A stretch of 64,000 nt of DNA, taken from Pegoplata infirma. Taxonomy: Eukaryota; Arthropoda; Insecta; Diptera; Anthomyiidae. This document shows positions 35,770-47,081 of the stretch, one piece after another. Each line of letters starts with the position of its first letter. Positions within the stretch are counted from its first letter, which is position 1. The translations under genes were made by a program, and so were the position numbers. The notes under the pieces were generated by a model. That model did no database searches, had not been told where the DNA came from, and saw only the letters and a program-made list of their open reading frames with translations. The stretch covers positions 74,947,337 to 75,011,336 of the forward strand of contig OY992540.1 of assembly GCA_963921195.1 (NCBI GenBank). Direction: 5' to 3'.

Positions 35770-36735
35770 TAGTTTCCGAGATAGCGCAATTTTAGGTTTT
35801 CTGAAAATAAAAAAAAAATTACCATTTATTTTTGCTAATATTAGCAAAAAGCTTGTAAAAATTTGGTCAACTCAATTTTAAATTTAGCAAAAAAAATTAG
35901 TTAAAATTTTATTTAAAATTGCTAATGCGCTAAATGAAGTTTACAAGATATTTTTGCTAACATGCTAATCTCAACTAAAAATTTGCTAAAAGTTAGCTAA
36001 CCAGCATTAGCAAAAAAAATTAGTAAATCTACTAATGTATTATTTTGGGTGTAACTTGTATGAAAAAACTTTCTGTGACAATATTGTTGATAAAATTATG
36101 GAGATTTTAAATTTAGAAACAAAAAAATATTTAAAAAAAAAATTAACAAAATTTTTTTACAACAAATTTGGAATGTCCTTTCCCCTGTCAAGGGCACCAT
36201 GGATTTCCCAAACCAAAATTTTTTATTAAAGTTTAGAATGACCTTTTAACGCTGTTAAAATTTCAGGGAGGTGTTTTTTCATGTTGTCGAGCAATAAATT
36301 TTTAAAGTTGGTGATAAAGCTAAATTTTTGATTTTTTGCCAAAATTTTTAAAAAATATTTGGCTATCTAACAAACTTTGAAAATTAATTAAACAACAATA
36401 CGATAAAATACCTCTCTGAAATTTTAATAGCATTAAAAGGACGTTTCAAACTTTGATACAAAATTTTGTTTTTCGAAATCCATGGTGTCCTTCCCAGAAA
36501 AAAAAGGACATTCAAATATGGTTTTCAAAATTTTTTGTTGAAATTTAAAAAAAAAAATATATAATTTGTAAATCTTCATAACTTTATATTAAATATTGTT
36601 TTATATGTTTTTCCGTACGACCTACGGTTTTCGAGCACGAAAATGTTAAAAAAAAATTTCTAAAAGTCAAAATTGTCCAGAAAAGCACTGCTGTAATCGC
36701 TCACATATTGCAAAGTATTGATCAAAAAAATAAAA

Positions 36736-37640
36736 GGTTTTTACCCCCTTATAATCGGAACTTGCAAAAAGTTCTTTTCCAAATGATGATTTTGTTGGAG
36801 GAACCTACATTTCAGATATAAAATTTTCTATGGCCATTATTTCAGGATATGGAAAAAGTACCAGAAAATATAAGAATTGAAACTTTTGTCAGAAAATTGT
36901 TGTCACTGGATATATCCCAACTATATCCCAAATTTCAAGTTTACAAAATATTTTTTCAGGAGATAGAAACGTACGAGAGTACAATTTTTACTCTTTTCAA
37001 AAATCCAAAAGATACGTTTTTCAGAACGCTTTTTCCATTCGATCATACATTTTAAATTTCTATGACTATTATATTTGAAAACGTAGCAAATTAATTTTTT
37101 GTATGTGTTAGAATTTAATTTTTTGAAAAGAACTTTAGTCAAAATATTTTTTTACCAATTTTCAGAAAACAGTCAAAGCCAATTTAAGCCCTAGACCACA
37201 AAATTCTTATCTAAGCGGATCTATTTTACGGGAACTGCAAATTTCTAAAAAGAAATAGAAAGAGTACCAAAATGCAACCTTTTTACCCAATTATTTTAGA
37301 TGATAGAAAAAGTACCAAAGTACACTTTGTTACCCTTTTTGGCCCCTTAGAATAAAACTTTTAAAAAAACTTTTTCAGAGTGTTTTTTTTCGCTACAGGA
37401 TATTTTGTTTCAAATTTAGAATCTAGTATTATTTTTTCAGAATATAGAAAAATGTACCAAAGTACACTTTTTTACCCTTTTTGGACCTTTAAAATAAAAT
37501 TTTTCAAAAAAGTACTTTTTTAAGAATATTTTTTTGCTGCAGAATATTTCGTTCCAAATTTAGTTTCTATGACAATTTTTTCGAGATATACAAAAAGTAC
37601 CAAGTTACACCTTTTTACCGCCTTAAGATCCAAAAACCTG
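36736..37640 (+). repeat. Tandem units of about 190 bp containing AAAAGTACCAAAGTACAC
   Basis: Recurrent pattern: AAAAAGTACCAAAGTACAC, TTTTTACCC, AAAAGTACTTTTT, TTTCAAATTT, ATTTTTTCAG. Related units occur in the same sense at 38690-39290 and inverted at 40530-44520. The 68- and 73-codon frames are artefacts. 37641-37934 is the pyrimidine-rich approach to exon A. Confidence 0.6.
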
Positions 37641-37934
37641 CCTTAGTGGTTCCGTTTTCTAAAAAGCGTACCTGTATCGATGTTTAAAAACTCAAATCTA
37701 AGAATAATTTCCTTTAAACTCCTGCTATATATATACAGTTATAAAATATAAAATATTTTTAATACATAAATAAAAATAATCCTGCAAAAATCCTTATTCC
37801 TTTTAAATAAATACAAAAAAAAATAGCTTTATTACTTTTGTTTCGATATGCCTTCTTTTAAAACAATTATTATTCATATTATTATTATTTCTTATAGTAT
37901 ATTTTTAATAATTTCTTTCTTTTTTTAATTGCAG

Positions 37935-38154
37935 CAACTATCAACAGATCCAACATCTTGCCTTTGCTGGTCATGAAATTGCTACCGAAAGTATTTCCCA
38001 ACAACAGGGCTTACAAGATAAGGGCTATGAGGAATGGGTTGGTGAAATGATTGGTATGCGTGAAATTTTACGTAATTTCGCCAATGTAACTGTTAATGAT
38101 GTTGTTGGTATGCGTGCACCATTTTTGAAACCTGGTCGTAATACACAATATAAG
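37935..38154 (+). CDS. Internal exon A of an insect chitin deacetylase (polysaccharide deacetylase, CE4 family), Cda4/Cda5-type
   Basis: Secreted chitin deacetylases remove acetyl groups from chitin in cuticle or peritrophic matrix. This 220 bp exon follows a pyrimidine tract and TTGCAG acceptor and ends AAG|GTCAGT. The first base completes a codon begun in the previous exon; 73 codons follow without a stop, starting NYQQIQHLAF. Around residues 12-22 it reads GHEIATESISQ, which aligns with CE4 motif 2 (GHEIAxHSxxH) but has E18 and Q22 where the two zinc-binding histidines are expected. Motif 3 is present as RAPF (residues 60-63), followed by LKPGRNTQYK. This start was chosen because splicing to exon B in phase 0 gives an unbroken, strongly family-like protein. 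Cda4/Cda5 rather than serpentine/vermiform is my recollection-based guess, because the latter keep HSxTH. The deacetylase family call is firm; the paralogue is not. Confidence 0.95.
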
Positions 38155-38475
38155 GTCAGTGATGGTAGTACCCCTTCAATAAAAAACTTGTACAAATATA
38201 TGAGAATATAAGGAAATATTAATAACAATGATAATGGCGGGTGCTACTGATGATGACGATGATGATGGTCGAAAACAGGAATAAAAATTATGTTTTCCGA
38301 ATGAACATTCCATCATCATCAAATAAATTTTTGGCATTTTTTTTTTCTTCTTCTTTGCTGGAAATATGTATACAAAAATTCATTGCACAAATTTTAATAC
38401 AAGTGTCAATGGTTTTTGTTGGAACGTTAACGTAACAAACATATTAAAAACTCATCATATATGAATTCAGGCTGG

Positions 38476-39302
38476 CACAGTGGGGCAGAATAAGTACTTT
38501 CAAATTTTATTTTGAGTAGAATTATTCTAGCTTGAGTTCATCTTTCTTTACTTTATGTGAAAAATAATTAAATACGAAAAACTCGGGAAAAATATATAAT
38601 TCCATATCGTTCCCTGCTCCATTCCATTTCGTTCCCCGTTCTATTCCACTTCGTTCGTTCCCAGTTCCATCATATTTCATAAATTGATAGTTTTTATCTT
38701 GGAGTTATAAAAAGTACCATTTTACCCCACTTTTTGCAATTTAGGTACCCCTTTTTACCTTAAAATTTTCAATTTCAAAATATGGTCAGATCTTGAATGT
38801 TATTTTTGCTAAAGGATCATTCCAGAACCATTATTTCAGGATAAACATATTTAAAAAGTACCAAATGCACAAAGTTTTTCCTCTTTAGAAACGGAATTTC
38901 CAAAAAATACTTTTCAAATTTCAAGTGTCCAAGATCATTATTTTCGGAAATAAAAAAATACCAAAGGTACACTTTTTACCTCCTTTTACCCCTTAGAATC
39001 AACATTGCCAAAAACCCAGCCTTAGTGGAGGGCACCTACATTCAAAACTTCAAGTTTCTAGGGCCCTTTTTAGAAACGTAGAAACGGAATTTCCAAAAAG
39101 TATTTCTTTCAGATTATTTTTTTCACCGAAGGGTCCTACATTGCAAATTTCAAGTTTCAGGGACCATTTTTTTTAGGTTATATAATAAGTACCAAAAGTA
39201 CATTTTTTTACCTCTTCTTTTTCCAGAAGGTTTTTTTTTACCGAAGGATCCGTCCACAAAATATCTCTTGTTTTCAGACTACTTTTATTTTGCCCCACTG
39301 TG
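38476..39302. mobile_element. 827 bp element with CACAGTGGGGC ends
   Basis: CACAGTGGGGCAGAATAA / inverse of TTATTTTGCCCCACTGTG. Between the ends are the AAAAAGTACCAAA-type units, so these units may have been spread by this element. No clear target duplication. Confidence 0.7.
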
Positions 39303-39407
39303 GCTTGAATATGTATATATGTGTGTGTGAGTTGTTCTCACTTTAACTATTGCGATTTTATTTTATGTGAGTTGGCAAATGTCTGAAATGAGCAACCTTA
39401 TTTTGAT

Positions 39408-39486
39408 CAGTGTTTGTACAAGTCTAAAAGAAAGCTAGGCAAGTTCATGGCGCTCAGATTCAAAAAGGTCCATTGTACCGTACCCT
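39408..39486 (-). mobile_element. LINE 3' end fragment
   Basis: Inverse of the segment at 57295-57388, which is the 3' end of the LOA-type LINE: GTACGGTACAATGGACC, GAGCGCCATGAACTTGCC. A 5'-truncated copy. Confidence 0.7.
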
Positions 39487-39564
39487 GTAAAGGAAAATTA
39501 GTAAAGGATGAGAAAAAGTTTAAAGAGAGTGAAAAGTTTCTAAAAACGTGAAATGTGTTAGGTA

Positions 39565-40519
39565 CACAGAAAAAAACAAAAATGTATTTCAATTACGAAA
39601 TTCGTTGATTCAATTAAAAAATTAATTGATTTCGGACGTATCACGAAAATGCGCATATTAATTACTCATTTTGTTTGAAAATAGTTTTAAAACTTAATTA
39701 AATTGTTAATTGAATCAATTAAAGTTTTAATTGAAAATTAAATGGAAAACCAATTAAAATTCTAATTAAATATACTAAAAAAATTAATATAAAATTGAAA
39801 ATCAATAATATAGATTTATTGATTCACATAAAATGTTTAATTGAAAAAAGACTAAAACTCAATTTAATTTTAAATGTTAAACTTCAAAAAATGCCCTAAA
39901 ATAAATAAACATAGATTTTTTTTGTTTTATGTTATTGAGAATTTTTTTTCTTTATTAAATATAAACAGTTGGTACAGTTTTGCATAGAAACATTATAGTA
40001 GTATTTTAAAATATCAATAACTATTTAAAACTACATTTTTATTTTTAAATCTTGTTATTGCATGCATTTTTGTCGCTTTAGTAAAGTTGAAACAAAAAAA
40101 AATGTATTACATTTCAATGTACAAAATACAAGGCAAATGCTTCATATTATTTTTATTTGTTTCAACTGTACACATTTCATTAGCAAAACACTTTATCCGC
40201 AGCGACCACTCGCCTTTAAGAAAACAATGAAACTAAATTTGTTCTTGCGTTTTTATGTATTCATTGGCTGCTACCACCAAAATATACAAAACAATAGTTC
40301 GAAAGTTTTTTTTGTTGTTTTTTGCATTTTTATTTTTCATTGGCTACTAACACTAATGCATACAAAACCGGTTTCGTTTGTTTATTTTATTTTTGTTTTC
40401 AGTAAAGTTAAGAATTCAATTAAAACATTAATTGATTCAATTAAAATGTTTAATTGAAGTTAAATTTAATATCAAATCCATTTTTAATTAAAAAAAAAAT
40501 TACGATATTATTTTCTGTG
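39565..40519. mobile_element. 955 bp MITE, CACAGAAAA ends, TA target duplication
   Basis: CACAGAAAAAAACAAAAA ... TATTTTCTGTG, with TA at 39563-39564 and 40520-40521. Subterminal arms repeat AATTAATTGATTCAATTAAA in both senses. A 131-codon plus frame (40062-40457) covers a weak internal duplication (TCATTGGCTGCTACC / TCATTGGCTACTAAC). It lacks any recognisable domain and I do not call it a gene. Confidence 0.85.
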
Positions 40520-40529
40520 TAGGATCATA

Positions 40530-41040
40530 CAGAGAAAAAATTAAAAAATAAAAAGTACTTACTAGATAGTTGTGATTTTGGTACTTTTTCGATCTTAAAA
40601 AGACTGAAAAGTTTCTAAAAAAAAATGAAATGTGTTTCTAGAAACTTGAAATGTATAAAAAGTACTCTATAGAAAATTTTGATGCTAAGGATAAAAATGT
40701 GGATTTTGGTACTTTTTCGATCACCTGAAATAATAATCATAAAAACTTAGTTTTTCTATTTCCTAAAATACTTTGGTGCTCTTTTAATAAAAATAAAGGT
40801 TCATTAAAAATAAAATGTGATATATAGTGAAATCCAGTGAAAAAAGTACTTTATAGAATGTTTCTATGCTGAGAGGGTAGAAATTTTACTTTGGTACTTT
40901 TTCATAAAAAGTGGATTTTTAAAATCTAGGATACTCTACAAAAACAAACTATTTTAAAAAGGACTTTTAGGAATTTCGGATTGTAATTAGGCAAAAATAG
41001 GTAAATTTGTGTACTTTATTACTTTTTTGTAACTCCTCCT
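40530..41040 (-). repeat. AAAAAGTACC-type units, inverted orientation
   Basis: TTTGGTACTTTTTCGATC, AAAGTACTTTATAGAA and similar words repeated; related to 36736-37640 in reverse. The same units resume at 41513-41583, 43003-43390 and 44196-44525 between later insertions. Confidence 0.55.
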
Positions 41041-41512
41041 AAAACAAGTAAGAACAAGTAAGAAAATTACAGTCTGTCAAGACCGACCATATAATACCCT
41101 ACACCAGTGTTTTCCGGAAAATGGGTCCCATGTTCAAACATGAACCGATAGGATTTATCTTTTGTCAAATCTTTAATAAGTGTAAAAAAAACACCCACAA
41201 ACCAAATTTGAGCCAAATAGGCTTCTTTTTATTGCCAATAAACCGATTTAACTGAATATCGGGCAAAATTTTCATATGGGCCTTAAGTCCAAAAATGGTC
41301 CAATTATAATCAGATTTGATACGAGAACGTGGTTTGTATGAGGGCTACAAGAAGAACTGGTCCGATTTCTTTGAAAATCTGAATGTTGAATTGTGAATAC
41401 AATAAACGTTCACGTACTTAAAAGTGGGTCTAAGAACAATATTTCGGGTAGTTACAAATATCAGTACAAACTCATTATACTCTGTACCACAGCGTGGTGT
41501 AGGATATAAAAC
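41041..41512 (-). mobile_element. mini-me-like family 2, core-deleted
   Basis: ACAAGTAAGAAAATTACAG, TCTGTCAAGACCGACC and ACAATATTTCGGGTAG are present, but the GTCY core is missing. The 3' tip is duplicated (AAACAAGTAAGAACAAGTAAG). Confidence 0.75.
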
Positions 41513-41591
41513 ATTCTAAAAAAAATGACTTTTTGGAAATTATGATTCTTACAAAAAGGGGACAATTTGGTGTACTTTAGTACTTTTTTAT

Positions 41592-43002
41592 GGCGACACG
41601 AAATAACTCCCACATGAAATAACTCCCATCTAAAAAATGAAATAAGTCCCAAAAAAAACTCCATTCAAAGTTGGGAGTTATTTCATATGAAATAACTCCC
41701 AATTTAGTGGGATTTTTATCATTTTTGTTGGGAGTTATTTCATAATTTTTGTGGTGGGAGTTCTTTCATATGAAAGAACTCCCACTACAATAGCGATGAA
41801 ATAACTCCTACTATTGTTTCATTGTTATTGGAAGTATCTAGAACGTTTTGACTTATATAATATTATTATTAATAAATTAAAATTCGTTGTGATTTTGGTA
41901 CCAAATTTTAGGACGAAGTGCTTTTTTAACAAATTTGTATATTTTAGAAATTTTGCTACCAAAACTGGCAAGGATTTTTGAGGTAAGAGCGCGCATACAA
42001 AATTGTTATAAAAAGCGGAGAACGCGAAAGTTATCCAACGTGTTTCGTTTTCGATAACATAGAAAGTTTTTCGATAACATACAAGATTGTTGAAAAAAGC
42101 ACCGCAGGTAAAAATTTAAAAGATTAATTTTGAACTTGTTGTAAAAAGCGCTGCAGGCGAAAATTTGGTACCAAAAATCGCCGCGATTTTTGGTACCAAA
42201 TTTCCGCCTGCATCGCTTTTTACAACAAGTTCTGAATAAATCTTTTAAATTTTCGGTAAAATACAAATTTGTCGCAATAAGCGCCGCATGCGAAAATTTG
42301 GTACAAAAAATCGCTGCGAGTTTTGGTACCAAATTTTCGCATGCGGCGCTTCTTACAACAAGTTCTGATTAAATCTTTTAAATTTTCGGTAACATACAAA
42401 GTTGTCGCAATAAGCGCCGCATGCGAAAATTTGGTTCCAAAAATCGCGGCGATTTGGTACCAAAAATCACCGCCATTACCGAAAATTTTATAACAAAAAT
42501 AACCAAAATTTTTTCGACTATGAAGCTTTATACAAAGTGTTTGTATGTTACTAAATATGTAGTGCAAAACATCGCCGCGATGTTTGAATGTAACCGAAGC
42601 AATTCAAATAGAACACTCAATGTATTTTTGCATGATTTCGAAAAGCTCTGAAAAAAAACTAATCAGCCGTCAAGTTTCGCATTGGCAGTTATTATTACTT
42701 GTTTGTATTGTACCGAAAGTAAGATCAGGATCCTCGTGCTCGACTTAACTGATATATTTTCCCTTATTGTTTGTTTAATTTTTGTTGAGACTTCTAAATT
42801 TTTTTATTGGGACTTCTTTCATTATTAATGGGAGTTAGTTCATTGGCACTTATTTCATTTTGTAGGTGGAAGTTATTTCATTGTGGTTGGGACTTATTTC
42901 ATTTTTATCTCCATTGGGACATATTTCATTTTTGGTGGGATTTATTTCATTGGGAGTTATTTCGTGGGAGTTATTTCATGTGGGAGTTATTTCGTGTCGC
43001 CC
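41592..43002. mobile_element. 1.41 kb foldback element with 8 bp duplication TTTTTTAT
   Basis: GGCGACACGAAATAACTCCC and its inverse at the other end, flanked by TTTTTTAT at 41584-41591 and 43003-43010. The arms are built from GGGAGTTATTTCAT-type repeats in both senses. The middle (41990-42500) has palindromic subunits. Frames of 108-115 codons read the palindromes. Confidence 0.88.
41990..42500. repeat. Tandem palindromes AAGCGCCGCATGCGAAAATT ... inverse
   Basis: Units of about 125 bp centred on ATCGCCGCGATTTTTGGTAC. 42280-42351 is a near-perfect 72 bp palindrome running from AAGCGCCGCATGCGAAAA to TTTTCGCATGCGGCGCTT. GC-rich tips in AT-rich DNA imply stable hairpins. Confidence 0.85.
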
Positions 43003-43390
43003 TTTTTTATCTCCTTAAATTATAGTCATAAAAATTTGAAATGTAAGATCCTCCAGCCGAAAAAAATTTAAAAAAAAACGCATTTTGGAAATTCCGATTT
43101 AAATGGGGTAAAAAAAGAAGAAAATGTACTTTGGTACTTTTTTTACCTCCTGGAATAATTGTTATAGAAACTTATATAATATGGAATCATACAGAGAAAA
43201 AATCTGACATAAGTACTTTATAGTAATTTTCGATGCTAAGAGTTTAAATAGGTGTACTTTTGGGATCTAAAATTTGATTTTTGAAATGAAGGACCCTCCA
43301 TCGAAACAAAACATTCTAAAAAAAGACTTTGTAAAAATTTCGATTCTAATTAAGCAAAAAAAGGGGGCAATTTGGTGTACTTTTGAACTT

Positions 43391-44195
43391 TCTATACCCT
43401 ACACCACACTGTGGTACAGGGTACAATGAGTTTGTACTGATGTTTGTAACTACCCCAAATATTGGTCCTAGACCCACTTTTAAGTATACCGATCGACTCA
43501 TAATCACTTTTTGAAACGATTTAGCGATGTCCGTCCGTCTGTCTGTCCATGTAAACGGTGTAAACACGATACAGGACGTAATTTTTAATCAATTGACGTG
43601 AAGTTTGAAACTTAAGCCTGTTTTGACCAAAGGACGAAGCCTATTAAAATTGGAAAAATTCGGTCCATATTTAGACCTTGCCCCCATACAAAGGTCCTCT
43701 TTAGTTTTGGCTCACATGACTCTAATAACCGTATTATAGTAGGTATATTTTCAGAATTTGCCAGGTAAACATGTTTTGTCTTCACAAATCACCATTCCGG
43801 ATTTTGAAGGAATCGGACCAGTTATTCTTGTAGCCCCCATACAAACCACCTTCCCGATTTTCACATAAATCCCTCAAATTCATTAAAATAGAAAATATTT
43901 AATTACAATTTTGTTTGTGTATGTTAAATGCGTACTTTAATAACCTTATCAAATCTTATTATCATCGGACCATTTTTGGACTTAGGCCCCATGTGAACAT
44001 TTCGGCCGATATTCAGTTAAAGCGGTTTTTTGTCAACAAATAGCGGTTTTTTGTCAAATTTGATTTGTGAGGGTTTTTTGCACTTATTGAAGATTCAAAA
44101 AATATATATCCAATCGGTCCATGTTTGAACTTGGGACCCATTTTCCGGGAAACTTTGGTGTAGGGTATTATATGGTCGGTCTTGATACTTGTTTC
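43391..44195 (+). mobile_element. mini-me-like family 2, full length
   Basis: TATACCCTACACCACACTG, GATGTCCGTCCGTCTGTC, body, GTGTAGGGTATTATATGG, then GGTCGGTCTTGATACTTG. The 3' hairpin has lost its right half (TCTTGATACTTGTTT). Confidence 0.8.
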
Positions 44196-44682
44196 ATCTC
44201 CTGAAACATAAGTCCTAGAAACATAAAATGTGGACTCCTTCAGACGAAAAAAAAAGCATTTTGAAAAAAAGTACAGTTTGGAAATTAATGGTTACAAAAA
44301 TTTGACTATTTAAATGAACGATTTGGTGTACTTTGGTACTTTTTTAATCTCTTGAATCTTAAGTCACAGAAACTTAAAATTTTGACTCCTTAGTTGAAAA
44401 AAAAATATTCTGAAAATAGTACTTTTTAGAAATTTCGGTTTAAATGAGTAAAAAGGGTAAACAATTCTACTTTGGTACTTTTTTGATTTCCTCAAACAAT
44501 GGTCTTTTAAACTAAAAAAAAACATTACAAAAAGTGTTATCCTGACAATATACCCACCAGTTTAACCCGCACCCGAAATTGTTTCTATCAGTACTCCATA
44601 CATTTATGTTTGTCTGTTCATTTTTGCCATAGTTTTTTGTCATTGTATGTATTACAGTATTACATGTTTGTACTTGTTAGTG

Positions 44683-44752
44683 TATGTATGTGTCTATGTA
44701 TGTGTCTATGTATGTGTCTATGTATGTGTCTATGTATGTGTGTGTGTGTGGA
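44683..44752 (+). repeat. 12 bp microsatellite TGTATGTGTCTA
   Basis: Four to five copies, then (GT)n. The surrounding 44526-45400 is single-copy-looking AT-rich intron. Confidence 0.9.
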
Positions 44753-45399
44753 TATTTAAATACATATTATCCTAGTGTCATTCAAAAATGTAACTTAATT
44801 ATCATTATAGATAGATAACATATCAACATGTCTTCATGAAAACCCTTTTTGACATTATTCAACTAAAAAAATAAACCTCATACAAAACATAAAATTGACA
44901 TTGTATGCATGTTGTATAGAGAGAGAGTATGATGAGTGTTTAAATTGTTAAATTTCAACAAAACAATGCCAAAAAGTTCACTCAAAATGGATGGAATTGT
45001 GAATTTTTTCTTTTTTTTTGCCCCAAAAATAACATGTCAGATAATTTTATACAATGATGATAGTTACAAAATAATGTTATTAGATTTTTGAAAAAAAAAA
45101 AATAAGTAGAAGTATGTCGCTTTGTTTGAAAAAAATAACTTGTTATGTATGAAGATTAAAACAATTTAACGATTTGATTTTGTAAAAAAATGTTTAAATA
45201 GTTTGCCAAACATATAGTTTTGCTCAAAAAGAAACTGGTAGAAAAAAAACAGAAAGACTTGAAAATCTTCAAGAAAATATAATGATTTCGAAACCATAAT
45301 TATTTAACTGAAATCTGCGAAAATACTGTAAATGTAAAAACTTTTAAATTAAAAATTAGTAAAAATTTAGTAAAGTTCTTTAAAAATGTATGTGATGAC

Positions 45400-46240
45400 A
45401 TTTAGAAAATTTTTTGTTAATTATTAATAGAATTTTTTTTTTGGAACTTTCACTGACAATGAGTGACCAAAACGAAACAACAATTTTTTTTTTATATTTA
45501 GATTTTTTCTCTGCTTTGAAATTATTTATGTCTCCGAGATTTACAAAACAACACAGCAGTAATAGAAGAAAAAGCCATTATTTGTCAAAGCATATCACAT
45601 CAATGTAGTGGCTGTGACGTCTAAGGCGACATCCAGCCTTTATTGTAAATGGTATGAATATGACAAAATACCCGTGGCTAGATGAAAAATCAGTAAAAAC
45701 TTCGTTAAATTTATTTTAAAAATTGATTAAGAGCATTTTTTTTTACTAAATTTTTTACAGAGTGACCAACGCGAAGCAAAAATTTTCTTTTGTCTTTAGA
45801 ATATTTTTCTTCTATGAAATTCTTTAGATCCCCGAGATTTACAAAGCAGTAATATAACAACAAAAAAATGCTATTTGCCAACGCATATCATATCAGTGTA
45901 GTGGCTGTAATGGTATGAATATGACAAAATCTCCATGAATGAAAAATCAGTAAGATTTTCGTTAAATTTGCGCTACAATGGACTATTTTAAGTCAAAGCG
46001 CCATGGACTTGCCTTAAAATTTCCTTATTTTAGGCTTGTAAAACCCACCCTGAACTCAACTCGTTAAATTTATTTAAAAATTGATGTGATGACATTTACA
46101 AAACTTTTGGTTAATTTTTCGTAGACTTTTTGTTGGAACTTTCACTGAGTGATTAAAATGAAGCAAATATTTTCTTTTGTCAATGGAATTTTTTTCTTCT
46201 TTGAATTTCTATAGATACTCGTGTTAGCAAATAGTAACAT
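45400..46240 (+). repeat. Three degenerate tandem units of about 300 bp
   Basis: Each contains AACTTTCACTGA / AGTGACCAA, TTTTCTTTTGTC, CGAGATTTACAAA and, in the first two, TGTAGTGGCTGT. The third unit is interrupted by a LINE 3' end. The 64-codon frame in unit 1 is not supported. Confidence 0.55.
45970..46061 (+). mobile_element. 92 bp 5'-truncated LINE 3' end with target duplication
   Basis: CTACAATGGACTATTTTAAG ... CCACCCTGAACTCAACT matches the LOA-type LINE 3' end at 57295-57388. CGTTAAATTT lies directly on both sides (45960-45969, 46062-46071), the 10 bp duplication expected of target-primed reverse transcription. Confidence 0.85.
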
Positions 46241-46261
46241 TGTGCTAGTCGCAAAAATTAA

Positions 46262-47081
46262 CAAGCTGGGCACCCTGCTGGTAAAGATAATTTGGGTACG
46301 CTGAATTCAATGGTGCTAGCCGTTTTTCAAAGTTAGCGCTCGTATTCGCGATATTTGCGATTTAAAATTGTAAAGCCTAGGTACTACAAAAATTTAATTT
46401 TTATGCTTCTGGGATAGTTTTTAAATATAAATTTAGAAAACGCATTGTTTTTTTTCGCAAAAAATAATTTTCCGCGACAAAAAAATAATCCGCGAAAAAA
46501 ATTTTTTTTCGAAAAATTTTGTATCTGAAATGCATCGTATTCGACTCATTTTCATAAATTAATAGCAAAATAAAAAAAAAATTGGAAAAAAAATTTCGCG
46601 AAAAAAAAATCGCGAAAAAAAATTTTATATTTTTTTGTATATTCACGAGATTTTTAATGATAAAAATTCAGGAATTCTCTAAATAATATAAAAAGAGTAG
46701 TTTTTTTACTTAAAAATAAGAAAAATTAATCGCGAATATCGCTAATACATACGCTAACTTAAAAAAAAAAAAACGGATATTGCAATGGGATTTAGTGTAC
46801 ACGAGCTAGTTTTACCAGATGGCTGCCGTAAATTCAAGTCAAACTAAAAATATTTGTATTAAACCAATTTTTCACGAAAATAAAGATTTTTCGCGAAAAA
46901 AAATCGCGGTATTATGTTTTGTTACGTTAGTTTAACAGACTTGAATGGTTTTAAATTTAAAAATTATTGCAAAAGTTTAAAAATATCGTTTTTATTTTAC
47001 TTGAGCTCAAAATTTTAAATCACGAATACGAGCGCTAACTTAACTACTCGCATTAACTTTTCTAGTAGGGTGCCCAGCTTG
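46262..47081. mobile_element. 820 bp MITE with TAA target duplication
   Basis: CAAGCTGGGCACCCTGCT / AGTAGGGTGCCCAGCTTG ends, with TAA on both sides. Mirrored arms (GTTAGCGCTCGTATTCG / CGAATACGAGCGCTAAC). A 3 bp TAA duplication suits PIF/Harbinger-type movement. The 81-codon frame is not a gene. Confidence 0.85.

Larger units (their letters stand above)
33393..36051. mobile_element. 2.66 kb composite MITE, CACTCAAAA / TTTTGGGTG ends, TA flanks
   Basis: TA precedes CACTCAAAAAAAA and follows TATTTTGGGTG. The subterminal parts are rich in TTAGCAAAAA words in both orientations. The interior shares GAGGACCCCATTGGGTTC and GAGATATGAGCATTTT with the 21404 element, and contains a hAT pair (33686-34944) and MITE H3 copy 2. 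Confidence 0.7.
33180..36735. repeat. Hairpin-type repeat H1, copy 2 (interrupted)
   Basis: Matches 155-1497 (TCATTTGATAGAGCTTCGTA, CAATATTGTTGATAAAATTA, GGCTATCTAACAAACTTTG). Arms inverted about a centre near 36300. A 2.66 kb element splits it at 33393-36051. Confidence 0.7.

Noticed and set aside
40062..40457. 131-codon plus frame inside the 955 bp MITE
   Set aside because: No domain recognised, AT-driven composition, lies within an element with certain boundaries and contains an internal duplication.
42006..42567. Frames of 108-115 codons with repeated FGTKFSHAAL text
   Set aside because: They read the tandem palindromes of the foldback element; similar text appears on both strands.
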